Shown piece after piece: positions 50,440 to 59,932 of a stretch of DNA of 64,000 nucleotides. The translations under genes and the position numbers were made by a program. The stretch lies in NCBI RefSeq assembly GCF_002940205.1, contig NZ_MDSK01000025.1, positions 16,505-80,504 on the forward strand, written 5' to 3'. The stretch comes from Xanthomonas arboricola pv. guizotiae. GTDB lineage: Bacteria > Pseudomonadota > Gammaproteobacteria > Xanthomonadales > Xanthomonadaceae. Position 1 is the stretch's first letter, and the number at the start of each line of letters is the position of its first letter. The notes under the pieces are model-generated. The model made no database searches. It saw nothing but the letters and a program-made list of their open reading frames with translations, and was not told where the DNA came from.

Positions 50440-51572
50440 GACGCGCACTCCTTCAGGCGCAGCGTGCGCGCGATATCGCGCCAGTCGAATGCCGCCACCG
50501 CCTGGTCGTCGTGCAAGGCATAGAACACCCCGCCCGGGAAGCGCGCATCGCCGCGTTGATCCAGCCACACGCCATCGGTATTGGCGGTGACCCGGCCGGC
50601 GAAGGCACCGACATGCGCCAGGCTCTGGCGATCGAACACCTGGAACACGCTGCGGTCCTTGAACTGATCGGTGGCGATCCAGTAGCCGCTGCCGTCCTTG
50701 CATGCGAACAGCGTCATGCCTTCGGCCTGCGCCTTGAATAAACCGCTGCCGACATTGCGGCCGCGGTAGCGTCCGTCCATGCCGTATTCGCGCAACTGCG
50801 TGCCCACGGCGACGTCTTCTTCGGCAATCATCAGGCGCGCATGCGCTTCATCGCCGAACACCGATTCGGCAATGCGCACTGCGCCCGCCTCGCTGGTATC
50901 GCCGAAGCTCTGGGTCAGCCGCGCCTGCCAGCCCTGCCCTGCGTTGGCCAACTGATAGCGACGGAAGCGTTGACCGAGTTCGGCCACCGGCGGCGGCAGA
51001 TCCTTGTTGGCCGGCGACATGTAGTTGTCGCTGACCACCACCTCGTAGCCGCCGTCGTGCTTGCGCACCCACAGGCCGTAGGGCTCGCGCAATTCGTCCC
51101 GGCCGAAGCTGGTCAACGGTGTGAAGTCGGGCAGCGCAAACACCTGCACGCGGCGATTGTCGCGCTCGACCACGAACACCAGATCGTCGACCACCGAAAT
51201 CCCGTTGGGGCGATCCAGTTTGCCCGGCGCCTTGCCCTTGCCGCCGACCACGCGCAGGCGCTTGCCGCTATCGCCATCGAACACCACCAGCGCATGCGTG
51301 GCCTTGGCGGTGGCGATCACCCAGCGGCGGCCATCGGGCGCACTCCAGCTGGCCGGCGAATCCAGATTGTCGGCCGGGGTCAGCGCGGTGATGAAGGCCT
51401 CCGGCACTACCTGGTGCGCCACCTTGGCCTCGCTGAGCAAGGGGTCTTTCAGCAATGCCTCGTCGGCCTCGCGGTCGACCGGTGCGCTGGCGCAGGCGGT
51501 CAGCGCCAGCGCGCTGGCAAGCAGCGTGGTGTGGAGTAACGTTGTGTGGAGCCGCGTGCGCGTTGCGATCAC
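50436..51572 (-). CDS. Beta-propeller phytase (3-phytase) lipoprotein
   Basis: A 378-residue protein with a lipoprotein signal ending LALTAC (C27). The mature part shows repeated propeller strands typical of BPP phytases: DNLDSPASWSAPDGRRWVIA, VVGGKGKAPGKLDRPNGISV, AEEDVAVGTQLREYGMDGRY and KAQAEGMTLFACKDGSGYWI. These enzymes use calcium to release phosphate from phytate. The start is a GTG overlapping the receptor stop (GTGA). It sits between the TonB receptor and a phosphatase, which fits capture of organic phosphate at the cell surface. Confidence 0.85.
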   Translation of the reverse strand: MIATRTRLHTTLLHTTLLASALALTACASAPVDREADEALLKDPLLSEAKVAHQVVPEAFITALTPADNLDSPASWSAPDGRRWVIATAKATHALVVFDGDSGKRLRVVGGKGKAPGKLDRPNGISVVDDLVFVVERDNRRVQVFALPDFTPLTSFGRDELREPYGLWVRKHDGGYEVVVSDNYMSPANKDLPPPVAELGQRFRRYQLANAGQGWQARLTQSFGDTSEAGAVRIAESVFGDEAHARLMIAEEDVAVGTQLREYGMDGRYRGRNVGSGLFKAQAEGMTLFACKDGSGYWIATDQFKDRSVFQVFDRQSLAHVGAFAGRVTANTDGVWLDQRGDARFPGGVFYALHDDQAVAAFDWRDIARTLRLKECAS

Positions 51573-54130
51573 AGTGCCACCTTCAGGCCGAGCGCATAGG
51601 TGCGGCCGTATTCTTCGTTCTGCAGCGTGCGCGAGGGCACGCCCTGGTACAGCTCCAGCGGTTCGTCCAGCAGGTTCTGCGCTTCCAGATACAGGCTGAC
51701 GTGGCTGTTGAATTGGTAGTTCATGCTGAAATCCAGCTGGGTATGCGGGGCGACATAGATATCGTACGCGCGGCTTTGCCCGATGGTGTCCAGGTACTCG
51801 CTGCGGTACACCGCCGCAACCCGCGCACTGAAGCCGTATTTTTCGTAGCCCAGGTGGCCGCTGTAGATGCGCTTGGACGAGCGCGGCAAGGTGAAGTCCT
51901 CGCCGGCGCGATCGCTCAGGCCGGGATCGAAATCGCTGTCCAGCACGGTGGCGCTGGCGCCGACCAGCAGGCCATTCCAGCCGTCGGGCAGGAAATCCAG
52001 CGCCTGCTGCCAGTTGAATTCGGCGCCACGCACCTTGGCGGTGTCACCGTTGATCGAGCGCGTGACCTGCAACCCGGGGAACTCGGCATCGTTGGTGCTG
52101 ATGGTCTGCACGATGTAGTCGTCGATCGACTTGTCGAACACGCCCAGCGAGATCAGGCCGGTGCTGCCGATGTATTTTTCGAACGACAGGTCCAGGTTGG
52201 TGGAGCGATACGGATCGAGATCGGGGTTGCCGACGTTCACCTCGTTGTCGCCACGATTGATGCTCACGCGCGGGGAGACATCGCCGAACGCGGGCCGCGA
52301 CAAGGTCTTGTTGGCGGCAAACCGCAGCACCCAGTCGTTGCCGGTGTCGTAGCGCAGATGCAGGCCAGGCAGCACATTGGTGTAGCTGCTGGACGCTTCG
52401 CGCGGCGTCACCGTGGCGGTGCGGCCGTTCTCGGCCACGTCGACCTGGTTGCCGGTGGCGTCGAACTGGGTGTTTTCCACGCGTACACCGGCAATCGCGC
52501 GCAGCGCGCCGATGTCCCAGGTGCCCATCGCATAGGTGGCGAACACGTCTTCGGTGGCCTTGTAGTCGTCCTGCAGCGAGGTCTGCAGATTGCCGCCGAC
52601 ATCCTGCGGGCGTGCGCTGTACAGATTGCCGGAGGTGTTCCAGTAACGGCGCATGCCGTCCGAGCCGATGCTTTCGCCCAGGGTGCCGCCGCGGTGTTCC
52701 GGCGCGGCGGTGCTCCAGTCGCTCAGATCGATCGCCGGCCCGCGACGCAGCTCGCTTTCGTCCACATTGACATCGCGCTCGCGCCAGCGGCCGAGCACAC
52801 CCATCTTCAGGCTGGAATGCTCGCCATCGAAGCGCACGTTGATCTGCGCGCTGCGCTCGCTGTCGTCCACCCGCTTGGGCGCAAGCACGAAGCGGTCGAA
52901 CACGAAATCGTCGTTGCTCTGCCAGCCGTTGTCGGAAAAGCCCAGGCGCGGGATGCCGCTGTTCTGGTCGACCGTGGCCGACAGATCGTCGCCGTCATAG
53001 TTGAAGTACGCTTCCATCTCGTCGTTCACGCGCTCGGTGGTCTTGGTGTACCCCAGCTTGTAATCCATGGTGGCCGCGCTCAGACGGTTTTCGCCACCCA
53101 CGCTCAAGGCCATGGTGTCCTCCTTCTTGGTGCGATAGCGCACGCGCTTGGCAATGGAATCGGCCGGCAGGTCGGCGACCTCGTAGGTGCCGTCGCCATT
53201 GGCGCTGACCTGCCCATCGGCCAGGCCGAAGATGGTGCGCTGGCGGGTTTCGGCATCGTCGAAGCGGCTGTACAGCGTGCGCAGGTAATAGCGGTTGTCC
53301 GCGTCGGGGCGCCAGTCCAGATTGAGGTTGGCGCCCACGCGGGTGCGCTCGATGAAGTACTTGCGGCGCTGCACCTCGCCGGCGAACAGATCGTCGGCCG
53401 CGCCGCCGTCGAAGCTGTCGTAGGCCACCTCGGTATTGTCGGATTCGAATTCGCGGTCCTGGTAGTTCACACCCACTGCGACGCCGAAGGTGCCGTCGAA
53501 GATATCGCTGTAGTTGAACGCGCCCTTCGGGCTGGTCTTGCCCGACAGCGACTGGTGGCTGCCTTCGATCGAGCCGCGCAGGGTGCGGCCATCGCGATCG
53601 AACGCGGAAGTGGACTCGACCTGGATCGCACCGCCGATGGAATCGCCCGGCATGTCCGGGGTCGGCGACTTGACCACCTTCAGGCGTTCGGTGGAATCGG
53701 ACGGAATCACGTCCAGCGGCGCCGAGCGGGTGCCGTCTTCCGGCGTGCCCATGGTCATGCCGTCGATGGTGACGCTGTTGAGCGCCGAATCCAGGCCGCG
53801 GATCACCACGAAGCGGCCTTCGCCCTGATCGCGGGTGACGCTGACGCCGGGCAGGCGCTGCAAGGATTCTGCAACGTTCTTGTCGGGGTAGCGGCCCATC
53901 GCATCGGAGGCCACCGCATCCTGGATCGCATCGGAGCCACGCTTGAGATCGACTGCGCGCACCTGCGATTCCACCTGCGGGCGCACTTCCAGGCGCTCCA
54001 GGTCGATGGCCGCCGCGCCGGACGCACCGGTGGCAGCTGCCGCACCCTCGGCCGCCTGCGCAAGCGGGCTCCACGCGGCCGCCGCCAACGTCAGCGTGAT
54101 CGCCAGGCACAGCGGAGTCTTGTTCAACAC
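51569..54130 (-). CDS. TonB-dependent outer membrane receptor
   Basis: An 853-residue receptor. A signal peptide (about 1-26, ending LAQA-AEG) is followed by the plug domain at about 50-190 (ESLQRLPGVSVTRDQGEGRF and VVIRGLDSALNSVTIDGMTM). A 22-strand barrel ends in YGRTYALGLKVAL, a proper C-terminal signature. The start is a GTG at 54130 (MLNKTPLCLAITL). It is the first gene of the operon with the phytase and phosphatase, so the likely ligand is phytate or its products. Receptors of this subclass often carry oligosaccharides in xanthomonads, so the ligand is inferred only from neighbours. Confidence 0.9.
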   Translation of the reverse strand: MLNKTPLCLAITLTLAAAAWSPLAQAAEGAAAATGASGAAAIDLERLEVRPQVESQVRAVDLKRGSDAIQDAVASDAMGRYPDKNVAESLQRLPGVSVTRDQGEGRFVVIRGLDSALNSVTIDGMTMGTPEDGTRSAPLDVIPSDSTERLKVVKSPTPDMPGDSIGGAIQVESTSAFDRDGRTLRGSIEGSHQSLSGKTSPKGAFNYSDIFDGTFGVAVGVNYQDREFESDNTEVAYDSFDGGAADDLFAGEVQRRKYFIERTRVGANLNLDWRPDADNRYYLRTLYSRFDDAETRQRTIFGLADGQVSANGDGTYEVADLPADSIAKRVRYRTKKEDTMALSVGGENRLSAATMDYKLGYTKTTERVNDEMEAYFNYDGDDLSATVDQNSGIPRLGFSDNGWQSNDDFVFDRFVLAPKRVDDSERSAQINVRFDGEHSSLKMGVLGRWRERDVNVDESELRRGPAIDLSDWSTAAPEHRGGTLGESIGSDGMRRYWNTSGNLYSARPQDVGGNLQTSLQDDYKATEDVFATYAMGTWDIGALRAIAGVRVENTQFDATGNQVDVAENGRTATVTPREASSSYTNVLPGLHLRYDTGNDWVLRFAANKTLSRPAFGDVSPRVSINRGDNEVNVGNPDLDPYRSTNLDLSFEKYIGSTGLISLGVFDKSIDDYIVQTISTNDAEFPGLQVTRSINGDTAKVRGAEFNWQQALDFLPDGWNGLLVGASATVLDSDFDPGLSDRAGEDFTLPRSSKRIYSGHLGYEKYGFSARVAAVYRSEYLDTIGQSRAYDIYVAPHTQLDFSMNYQFNSHVSLYLEAQNLLDEPLELYQGVPSRTLQNEEYGRTYALGLKVAL

Positions 54131-54281
54131 GGGTGCTTCCCCAATCGGTTAAGAATGGGTGGGCACGCTATGTCTACGACGTTTCACTGACATGACATAT
54201 GCAGGCGCGATCACGCGCAATGTGTGGCGACGCTGCCGCCGGCTGCGGCACACTGTGGGTCTCTCCCGCCTGTCGCTGCCC

Positions 54282-54914
54282 ATGAAAATCGTCGAAGTGC
54301 GTCACCCCCTCGTCCAGCACAAGATCGGTCTGCTGCGCGATGCCGCCTTGAGCACCAAGGGCTTCCGCGAACTGGTCACCGAGCTGGGCACGCTGCTGGC
54401 CTACGAGGCCACCGCCAACCTGGACACCGAATCGCATGTGCAACCCGGCTGGGCCGGCCCGGTGACCGTGCAGCGGATTGCCGGCGCGAAAATCACCCTG
54501 GTGCCGATCCTGCGCGCAGGGTTGGGCATGCTGCCCGGCGTGCTGGCGCTGATCCCGGCCGCGCGCGTGAGCGTGGTCGGCCTGCAGCGCGACGAAGAAA
54601 CCCTGCAGCCGGTGCCCTACTTCGAACGCCTCACCGGCCGCCTGGAAGAGCGCGATGCACTGATCCTGGACCCGATGCTGGCCACCGGCGGCACGCTGAT
54701 CGCCACCATCGACATGCTCAAGCGCGCCGGCGCGCGAAGGATCAAGGGCATCTTCCTGGTCGCCGCACCGGAAGGCCTGAAGACACTGGAAGCGGTGCAT
54801 CCGGACGTGGAGGTCTACACCGCCGCGATCGACGACCATCTCAACGACAAGGGCTACATCCTGCCCGGCCTGGGCGATGCAGGCGACCGGATTTTCGGTA
54901 CGCGGGTGGAGTGA
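54282..54914 (+). CDS. upp: Uracil phosphoribosyltransferase
   Basis: A 210-residue pyrimidine-salvage enzyme making UMP from uracil and PRPP. It has the N-terminal [20 protein letters not shown], the active-site loop region [13 protein letters not shown], the PRPP motif [18 protein letters not shown] and the uracil-binding [16 protein letters not shown]. The length is exactly typical. The ATG at 54282 matches the family N-terminus. It is divergent from the TonB receptor operon. Confidence 0.97.
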   Translation: MKIVEVRHPLVQHKIGLLRDAALSTKGFRELVTELGTLLAYEATANLDTESHVQPGWAGPVTVQRIAGAKITLVPILRAGLGMLPGVLALIPAARVSVVGLQRDEETLQPVPYFERLTGRLEERDALILDPMLATGGTLIATIDMLKRAGARRIKGIFLVAAPEGLKTLEAVHPDVEVYTAAIDDHLNDKGYILPGLGDAGDRIFGTRVE

Positions 54915-54916
54915 GT

Positions 54917-55183
54917 TTAAGCCCCTCTCCCCCCGGGGCGAGAAGGCACCGCTTGCGCGCCATTGGCGCGCGTGCCTTGGAGCGCCCGCGCCGCAAGCGC
55001 GGGCCGGGGCGCGCGGCGAGGGGTTGGGGTGAGGGTACGGCAAGCGAAGCAGTCGGGGAGTCCCTTCTGACGGCGCGTGGCGACGCGTTTGTCATTGCCG
55101 GCATTGGTAGCTCCCCTGAGGCGCCCCCTCATCCGGCGCTGCGCGCCCCCCTCTCCCGGTGGGAAAGGAACAGCCGCGGCATC
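54917..55183. repeat. GC-rich interspersed element between upp and the cellulase gene
   Basis: The convergent upp-cellulase gap contains an outer pair of pyrimidine-rich blocks, CCCCTCTCCCCCCGGGGCGA (54922) and CCCCCCTCTCCCGGTGGGAA (55148). Between them lie a CGCGCCATTGGCGCGCG hairpin (54957-54973) and GAGGGGTTGGGGTGAGGG (55018-55035). No gene is present. The composition matches short interspersed elements common in Xanthomonas genomes, but I cannot define its exact ends. Confidence 0.5.
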
Positions 55184-55209
55184 GGGCATCGCATTGAAAA
55201 ACGCACGCC

Positions 55210-56955
55210 CTACCGCGTAGACGCCTGAACCGCCGCACTCACGTACACCAGCGGCGCATTCCAGTTGATCGCCACCTCGTTGCTGGCATAACTGCAGGTG
55301 TTGTCCAGGTACGACAGTGCCGGCAGCCTGGAGGGATACGACACCTTGCAGTCCTTGGCGTCCTGCTGGCCCGATTGCGGACCGCCGGCCAGCCAGCCCG
55401 GCACAGGTGCGTCGATGCCGTCGGCCTCGGAGGGGCGGTGGTGGATATGCATCGGGCTGCGCAGCCCCACGCCCGTGACGAACGACAAGCCCAACGGATT
55501 GCGCCCCAGGATGTAATCCAGCTGCGACTGCGCGGCATCCAGATACGGCCGCTGCCGGGTCAGCCGATAGCCCTGCATCAGCATCATCGCGCGGTTGAGC
55601 ACCACCGCATTGCTGCCCCACACGAAGTCGCTGTCGGTCATCGCCAGACGCCAGGGCGAGGCCTGCCACTCATCGGCAAGACGCTGCGCCAGGCCGGTGA
55701 TCTCGCGGGTAATGCGTGCGCGATCGGCATGCGGGGTGAGCCGGTCGCGATGTCCGGCCAGCGACATCCAGGCCAGGCCGCTGACGTTGCTCCAGCCCGG
55801 CACGCTGGCCGGTACGTTGCGCGCGATCATTGCGTCGTAGAAGCCGTCCTCGCGCGTGCTCACATACAGCTCGGCCGCAGCCCAGGCGAATTCGTCGTCC
55901 ACCTGCGCATCATCGTAGCCGCCGGTGCGCACGTCGTCGGGCTGGCGATAGATCACATCCGGATGCTGCTGCGCCCACGCCCACGCAGCGCGTGAGGCCT
56001 TCAACATCCGCGCCGACACGCCTGGATACTGGTTTTCGAACGGTGCATACACGCGACTGGCCACGGCCATCACTGCGGCGAAATCCAGCGTGGCGGCGGT
56101 GGCCTTCATCACCACATAGCGTTGCTGCGTGGCCTGCGCGGGCATTACCAGGCCATCGAACTGCTTGTCGGTGAGCTTGTGATACACGCCACCGTCGGCC
56201 GGATCCTGCATGGCCAGCATCCACTCAAGATTCCACCAGGTCTCCTGCAGGATGCCGGGCACGCCGGGCGCGTCGTCGGGGATACTCAGCGCCTGCGCCT
56301 TGAACAGTGCCGGATACTGCTCATAGGCGGCCAGCAAGGTGTAGGTGCTGATGCCGGAGTTGACGATGTACTTGTTGTAGTCGCCGGCGTCGTACCAGCC
56401 CTTGGGCGCACTGATCACGCTCTCGGCCGGGCGCGTGGCCGAGGCCGCCGAAGGATGGATGCGCACCTGCGTATCCGGATGCCCGGCCGCACGCGCATAG
56501 CGCCCGGCGAACTGGGCCGGCAGCGCGGTACTGGCACGATTGAAATAGAACGCCTTGAGCGATGCGTCGAGCACGGGCCGATACGCGCCGGCCGCGATCG
56601 GGAACGGATCGGACGCCGGCTGCCCGTCGATCTTCAACCGGTAGGTACCCGGCGCGCGCAGGCCGGAAAAATCCGCCACCCGCGCCTGCTGGCCGGCCGG
56701 CGTCCACAGCGCGGCGGCCTGCAGCCTGCCCTCCAGCACACGGCGGCCCTGCGCATCCTCGACCGTGAAGCGGTCCGCCGCGGGCGCCGCATCTTGCGGC
56801 AATCCGAGCACCGCCAGCTTGGCCGAACCCGGCAGATAGCCGAGCTGGTTGACGTGGATGGAGCCACCGGCACGATGGACGGCGGGCTCGGCGGCACGGG
56901 CGCTCAGGACAAACAGTAGTGCGGTGGCAGTCAACAGGGCGGCAGGATTTTTCAT
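55210..56955 (-). CDS. Glycoside hydrolase family 9 cellulase (endoglucanase), secreted
   Basis: A 581-residue extracellular or periplasmic enzyme. The signal peptide (about 1-22) ends SARA-AEP. An Ig-like CelD N-terminal domain (about 30-118, IHVNQLGYLPGSAKLAVL) precedes the (alpha/alpha)6 catalytic domain. Catalytic aspartates lie in GWYDAGDYNKY (D189/D192) and the acid Glu is E560 in NEVAINWNAPL. MHIHHRPSEADG is the conserved His/Arg loop. It cleaves beta-1,4-glucan, relevant to a plant-associated lifestyle. The ATG at 56955 is eleven codons inside a longer open frame and begins a proper signal peptide. Confidence 0.92.
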   Translation of the reverse strand: MKNPAALLTATALLFVLSARAAEPAVHRAGGSIHVNQLGYLPGSAKLAVLGLPQDAAPAADRFTVEDAQGRRVLEGRLQAAALWTPAGQQARVADFSGLRAPGTYRLKIDGQPASDPFPIAAGAYRPVLDASLKAFYFNRASTALPAQFAGRYARAAGHPDTQVRIHPSAASATRPAESVISAPKGWYDAGDYNKYIVNSGISTYTLLAAYEQYPALFKAQALSIPDDAPGVPGILQETWWNLEWMLAMQDPADGGVYHKLTDKQFDGLVMPAQATQQRYVVMKATAATLDFAAVMAVASRVYAPFENQYPGVSARMLKASRAAWAWAQQHPDVIYRQPDDVRTGGYDDAQVDDEFAWAAAELYVSTREDGFYDAMIARNVPASVPGWSNVSGLAWMSLAGHRDRLTPHADRARITREITGLAQRLADEWQASPWRLAMTDSDFVWGSNAVVLNRAMMLMQGYRLTRQRPYLDAAQSQLDYILGRNPLGLSFVTGVGLRSPMHIHHRPSEADGIDAPVPGWLAGGPQSGQQDAKDCKVSYPSRLPALSYLDNTCSYASNEVAINWNAPLVYVSAAVQASTR

Positions 56956-57295
56956 GCGCCAATGGTGGCCGCACCACAACGCCACCACAAGCCCGGATCA
57001 TCGCAACGTCCCTGCTGGCGTACGGACGTCAACGCTGGAATCGTTCGAGGATTGCGCCCAACTGCTAGCGCCATCCCATTCTTCCGCCGATTGGACCTAG
57101 TCGGCTGCCCCGCTGTTCAAAAGCAGGCGCGCCGGGAAAAGAAGACCGGCCCTCTCATCGAAACGCCCGTGGTTTGCAGCGTTTACGCCAATCCCCCACA
57201 TCGGCTGCCGGCTAACGTGGCTTGGCGTCCTGGCGCCATCTGCGCCTCACGGCAACGGCAGGCGCACCGCCACTTCAAGACCCAAAGGAGATCCG
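56956..57295. other. Intergenic region between the cellulase and a small gene
   Basis: These 340 bases hold the promoters of two divergent genes. No repeat or clear hairpin-terminator was found. A strong ribosome site AAAGGAG (57283-57289) serves the gene at 57296. Confidence 0.5.
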
Positions 57296-57553
57296 ATGAA
57301 TATCATCGACAGCAACAAGAAACCCATCGCACCTGGCACCCTGGACCCGGACCAGCACCAGGCCAAACAACGTGGAATGGCGCGTTGGAAACCCTTCCTC
57401 GCAGGCAATACGAACCCGGACGTTTATTTGCTGGAAGGCAGGCTCGTCGTGCGCCTGGTCGACGCCGCCGTGACTAGCAAGAAGGACGACTACGACGATA
57501 CCTACACCGTCTATGAAGCCAAAGATGGTCACTACTACGGGCTGTTGAACTGA
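57296..57553 (+). CDS. Small hypothetical protein (85 residues)
   Basis: A short soluble protein without signal or membrane segment: MNIIDSNKKPIAPGTLDPDQ, then KPFLAGNTNPDVYLLEGRLV and a Tyr/Asp-rich end (KKDDYDDTYTVYEAKDGHYY). The near-perfect ribosome site AAAGGAGATCCG before the ATG, and codon use like its neighbours, argue that it is real. It is convergent with ggt. I do not recognise the family. Confidence 0.65.
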   Translation: MNIIDSNKKPIAPGTLDPDQHQAKQRGMARWKPFLAGNTNPDVYLLEGRLVVRLVDAAVTSKKDDYDDTYTVYEAKDGHYYGLLN

Positions 57554-57626
57554 TCCTCGATCAACTGCAGGAAGGCACTGGCGCAGACAGGTGGCCGGCA
57601 CTCGCCGGTCACCTGTCCGCGGATCA

Positions 57627-59420
57627 TCATGGGCCGGCTTTCGAGCCGATGTCCGTCCCCAGCTGCACCTGCGCCTTGCCCACCGGGCTGCGCGGGTCGC
57701 TGCCGCCGCTGAGCACGTTGCTGCGCTTGTCCCATTCCACCGTCTGCAGGTTGCCCCAGACGTGGCTGGAACCGCGGCCGCCCTCGGCGCTGTCGCCCGG
57801 CAGCTTGAGCGCGTGGCCCATCGCCTGCAGCGCCCTGGCGGTCTGCGGCGAGAACGCGTTGCTCTCGGCCTCGATCACGTCCGGCAGCCACTGGTGGTGA
57901 TAGCGCGGCAAGGCGCTGACCTGCTGCGCGTCCAGGCCGGCGTCGTAGCCCAGGATGCCGAGCAGCACCATGGTGATGATGCGGCTGCCACCCGGGGTGC
58001 CGATCACCGCGACCTTGTCGGCCGATTCCATGAAGGTCGGCGTCATCGAGCTGAGCATGCGCTTGCCCGGCTTGGGCGCATTGGCCGCATAGCCCATCAC
58101 GCCGAAGGCATTGGGCGTGCCCGGTTTGAGCGCGAAGTCGTCCATCTCGTCGTTGAGCAGCACGCCGGTGCCCTTGGGGATCAGCCCCGAGCCATACAGC
58201 AGGTTGACGGTCTGGGTGGCGCCGACGCGGTTGCCTTCGCCGTCGATGATGGAAAAGTGCGTGGTCTCGTCGTCTTCCAGAGGCGTCGGGTTGCCCGACA
58301 GCAGATCGCTGGGGGTGGCCTTGTCCGGGTTGATCGTGGCGCGCAGGCCCTGCGCGTAATCCTTGCTGGTCAGCACGCGCTGCGGCACGGCGACAAAGTC
58401 CGGGTCGCCCAGGAAGAAGGTGCGGTCGCGGTAGGCGCGGCGCATCGCTTCCACCACCAGATGGGTGCGGTGCGCATCGTCGAGCGTGTCCAGCTCCCAG
58501 CCTTCCAGGATCTGCAGCATGGCGGCGAGTGCGATGCCGCCGGAAGATGGCGGCGGCGCGGTGGTGATCTTCCAGCCGCGGTAATCGAACTGGATCGGCG
58601 TGCGCTGCTTGACCCGGTACCCGGCCAGCTCGGCGGCCTTCCACTGCCCGCCGGCCTGCTTGACGCCGGCCAGCAGCTTCCTGGCGGTTTCGCCCTTGTA
58701 GAAGCCATCGAAGCCCTTGTCGCCGAGCAGCTGCAGGGTATGCGCCAGCTCGGGCTGCTTGAAGATGTCGCCTTCGGCAATCGGCTTGCCGCCGCGCAGA
58801 TACACCTCGCGCGTGCCGGGGTAACGCTCCATCACCTCGCGCCGCGAGGCATAGCCCTTGGCCATGCGCGCGTACACCGGGAAACCTTCGCTGGCGATGC
58901 GGATCGACGGCGCCAGCGACTGCTTCAGCGGCAGTCGGCCGTGCTGGGTGGCCAGCTCCACCAGGGCTGCTGGCAGACCGGGAATACCGGCCGACCAGGG
59001 GCCGTTGACCGAGCGGTCGCGATCCAGCGCGCCTTTCTTGTCGAGAAATTGCGCCTCTGTTGCCGACTCGGGCGCGGTCTCGCGCGCGTCCAGCATCACG
59101 TCCTTGCCGGTCTTGGCATCGTGCAGCAGGAAGAAGCCGCCGCCGCCCAACCCCGAGCTGATCGGCTCGACCACCGCCAGCGTGGACGACACTGCAATTG
59201 CCGCATCGAACGCATTGCCGCCCTCGCGCAGGATCTGCAGGCCGGCGTCGGTGGCCAGCGCATGACCGCTGGCAATCGCCGCACCGGGCGGTTGCCCCGC
59301 CACCGGCGAGGTCGTCGATGCTGCAGGCTTGGCGCCATCGGCGGCCCAGGCCGGCGGTGCCAGCACCAGGGCCAGCAGCAACAGGCCGCGCGAAGAGAAA
59401 CGTCGGGAAAAGATGCTCAC
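57627..59420 (-). CDS. ggt: Gamma-glutamyltransferase
   Basis: A 597-residue exported enzyme that cleaves glutathione and other gamma-glutamyl compounds. The signal peptide (about 1-27) ends APPAWA-ADG. The proenzyme self-cleaves before the nucleophile T386 in DDETTHFSIIDGEGN, giving large and small subunits. Further motifs are SSGLGGGGFFLLHDAKTG, APPPSSGGIALAAML and the catalytic-pocket MLSSMTPTF. The start is a GTG at 59420 overlapping the ferredoxin stop (GTGA), so the two genes are coupled. Confidence 0.95.
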   Translation of the reverse strand: MSIFSRRFSSRGLLLLALVLAPPAWAADGAKPAASTTSPVAGQPPGAAIASGHALATDAGLQILREGGNAFDAAIAVSSTLAVVEPISSGLGGGGFFLLHDAKTGKDVMLDARETAPESATEAQFLDKKGALDRDRSVNGPWSAGIPGLPAALVELATQHGRLPLKQSLAPSIRIASEGFPVYARMAKGYASRREVMERYPGTREVYLRGGKPIAEGDIFKQPELAHTLQLLGDKGFDGFYKGETARKLLAGVKQAGGQWKAAELAGYRVKQRTPIQFDYRGWKITTAPPPSSGGIALAAMLQILEGWELDTLDDAHRTHLVVEAMRRAYRDRTFFLGDPDFVAVPQRVLTSKDYAQGLRATINPDKATPSDLLSGNPTPLEDDETTHFSIIDGEGNRVGATQTVNLLYGSGLIPKGTGVLLNDEMDDFALKPGTPNAFGVMGYAANAPKPGKRMLSSMTPTFMESADKVAVIGTPGGSRIITMVLLGILGYDAGLDAQQVSALPRYHHQWLPDVIEAESNAFSPQTARALQAMGHALKLPGDSAEGGRGSSHVWGNLQTVEWDKRSNVLSGGSDPRSPVGKAQVQLGTDIGSKAGP

Positions 59421-59701
59421 GGGGCGGGAGGCTCCTGTTCGTACAGTTCTGGGTGGTCGCGCTGCAGCTGCATGAGCTTGGCGAGCAGTTGATCGTGGGT
59501 TTCCGGTATCGCCGGGTCCGGGTCGATGCATTCGACCGGGCACACCACCACGCATTGCGCTTCGTCGAAATGGCCCACGCACTCGGTGCAACGTGCCGGG
59601 TCGATCACGTAGATGGTTTCGCCCATCGAGATGGCCCGGTTCGGGCACGCCGGCTCGCAGACGTCGCAGTTGACGCAGAGCTCGTTGATCTTCAACGACA
59701 T
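59417..59701 (-). CDS. YfhL-type 2[4Fe-4S] ferredoxin
   Basis: A 94-residue electron carrier with two cluster motifs, CVNCDVCEPACPN and CTECVGHFDEAQCVVVCPVE. The second cluster has the stretched spacing of Alvin/YfhL-type ferredoxins, whose two clusters have very low and different potentials. The C-terminal extension (DQLLAKLMQLQRDHPELYEQ) is typical. The ATG at 59701 (MSLKINELC) matches the family. It overlaps ggt by four bases; in many proteobacteria it lies beside coaD, as it nearly does here. Confidence 0.92.
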   Translation of the reverse strand: MSLKINELCVNCDVCEPACPNRAISMGETIYVIDPARCTECVGHFDEAQCVVVCPVECIDPDPAIPETHDQLLAKLMQLQRDHPELYEQEPPAP

Positions 59702-59932
59702 ATCGGCACCACCATGCGGCGCGGCGCGGCGCGATGCAACGCCAGGCGCTGGAACGCAACGTACTGCTGGAAGCGGACGCACGGGACGTAGCGCGATGCA
59801 CGGACAACGCCACACGCGTGGCCGGCAACCGGCCCGAGCGGACCGGCGCCGACGGCGTGCGGGATCAGCAGCATGCTGCGATCCCGCACGACGGCCGGAC
59901 GCGCCCTCCCGCGCCTCCGGCCTGGTACGGCA

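Noticed and set aside
54140..54215. Pho box upstream of the phytase operon
   Set aside because: The minus strand has one TGTCAT-like heptamer, but no second copy at the required 11-base repeat distance.
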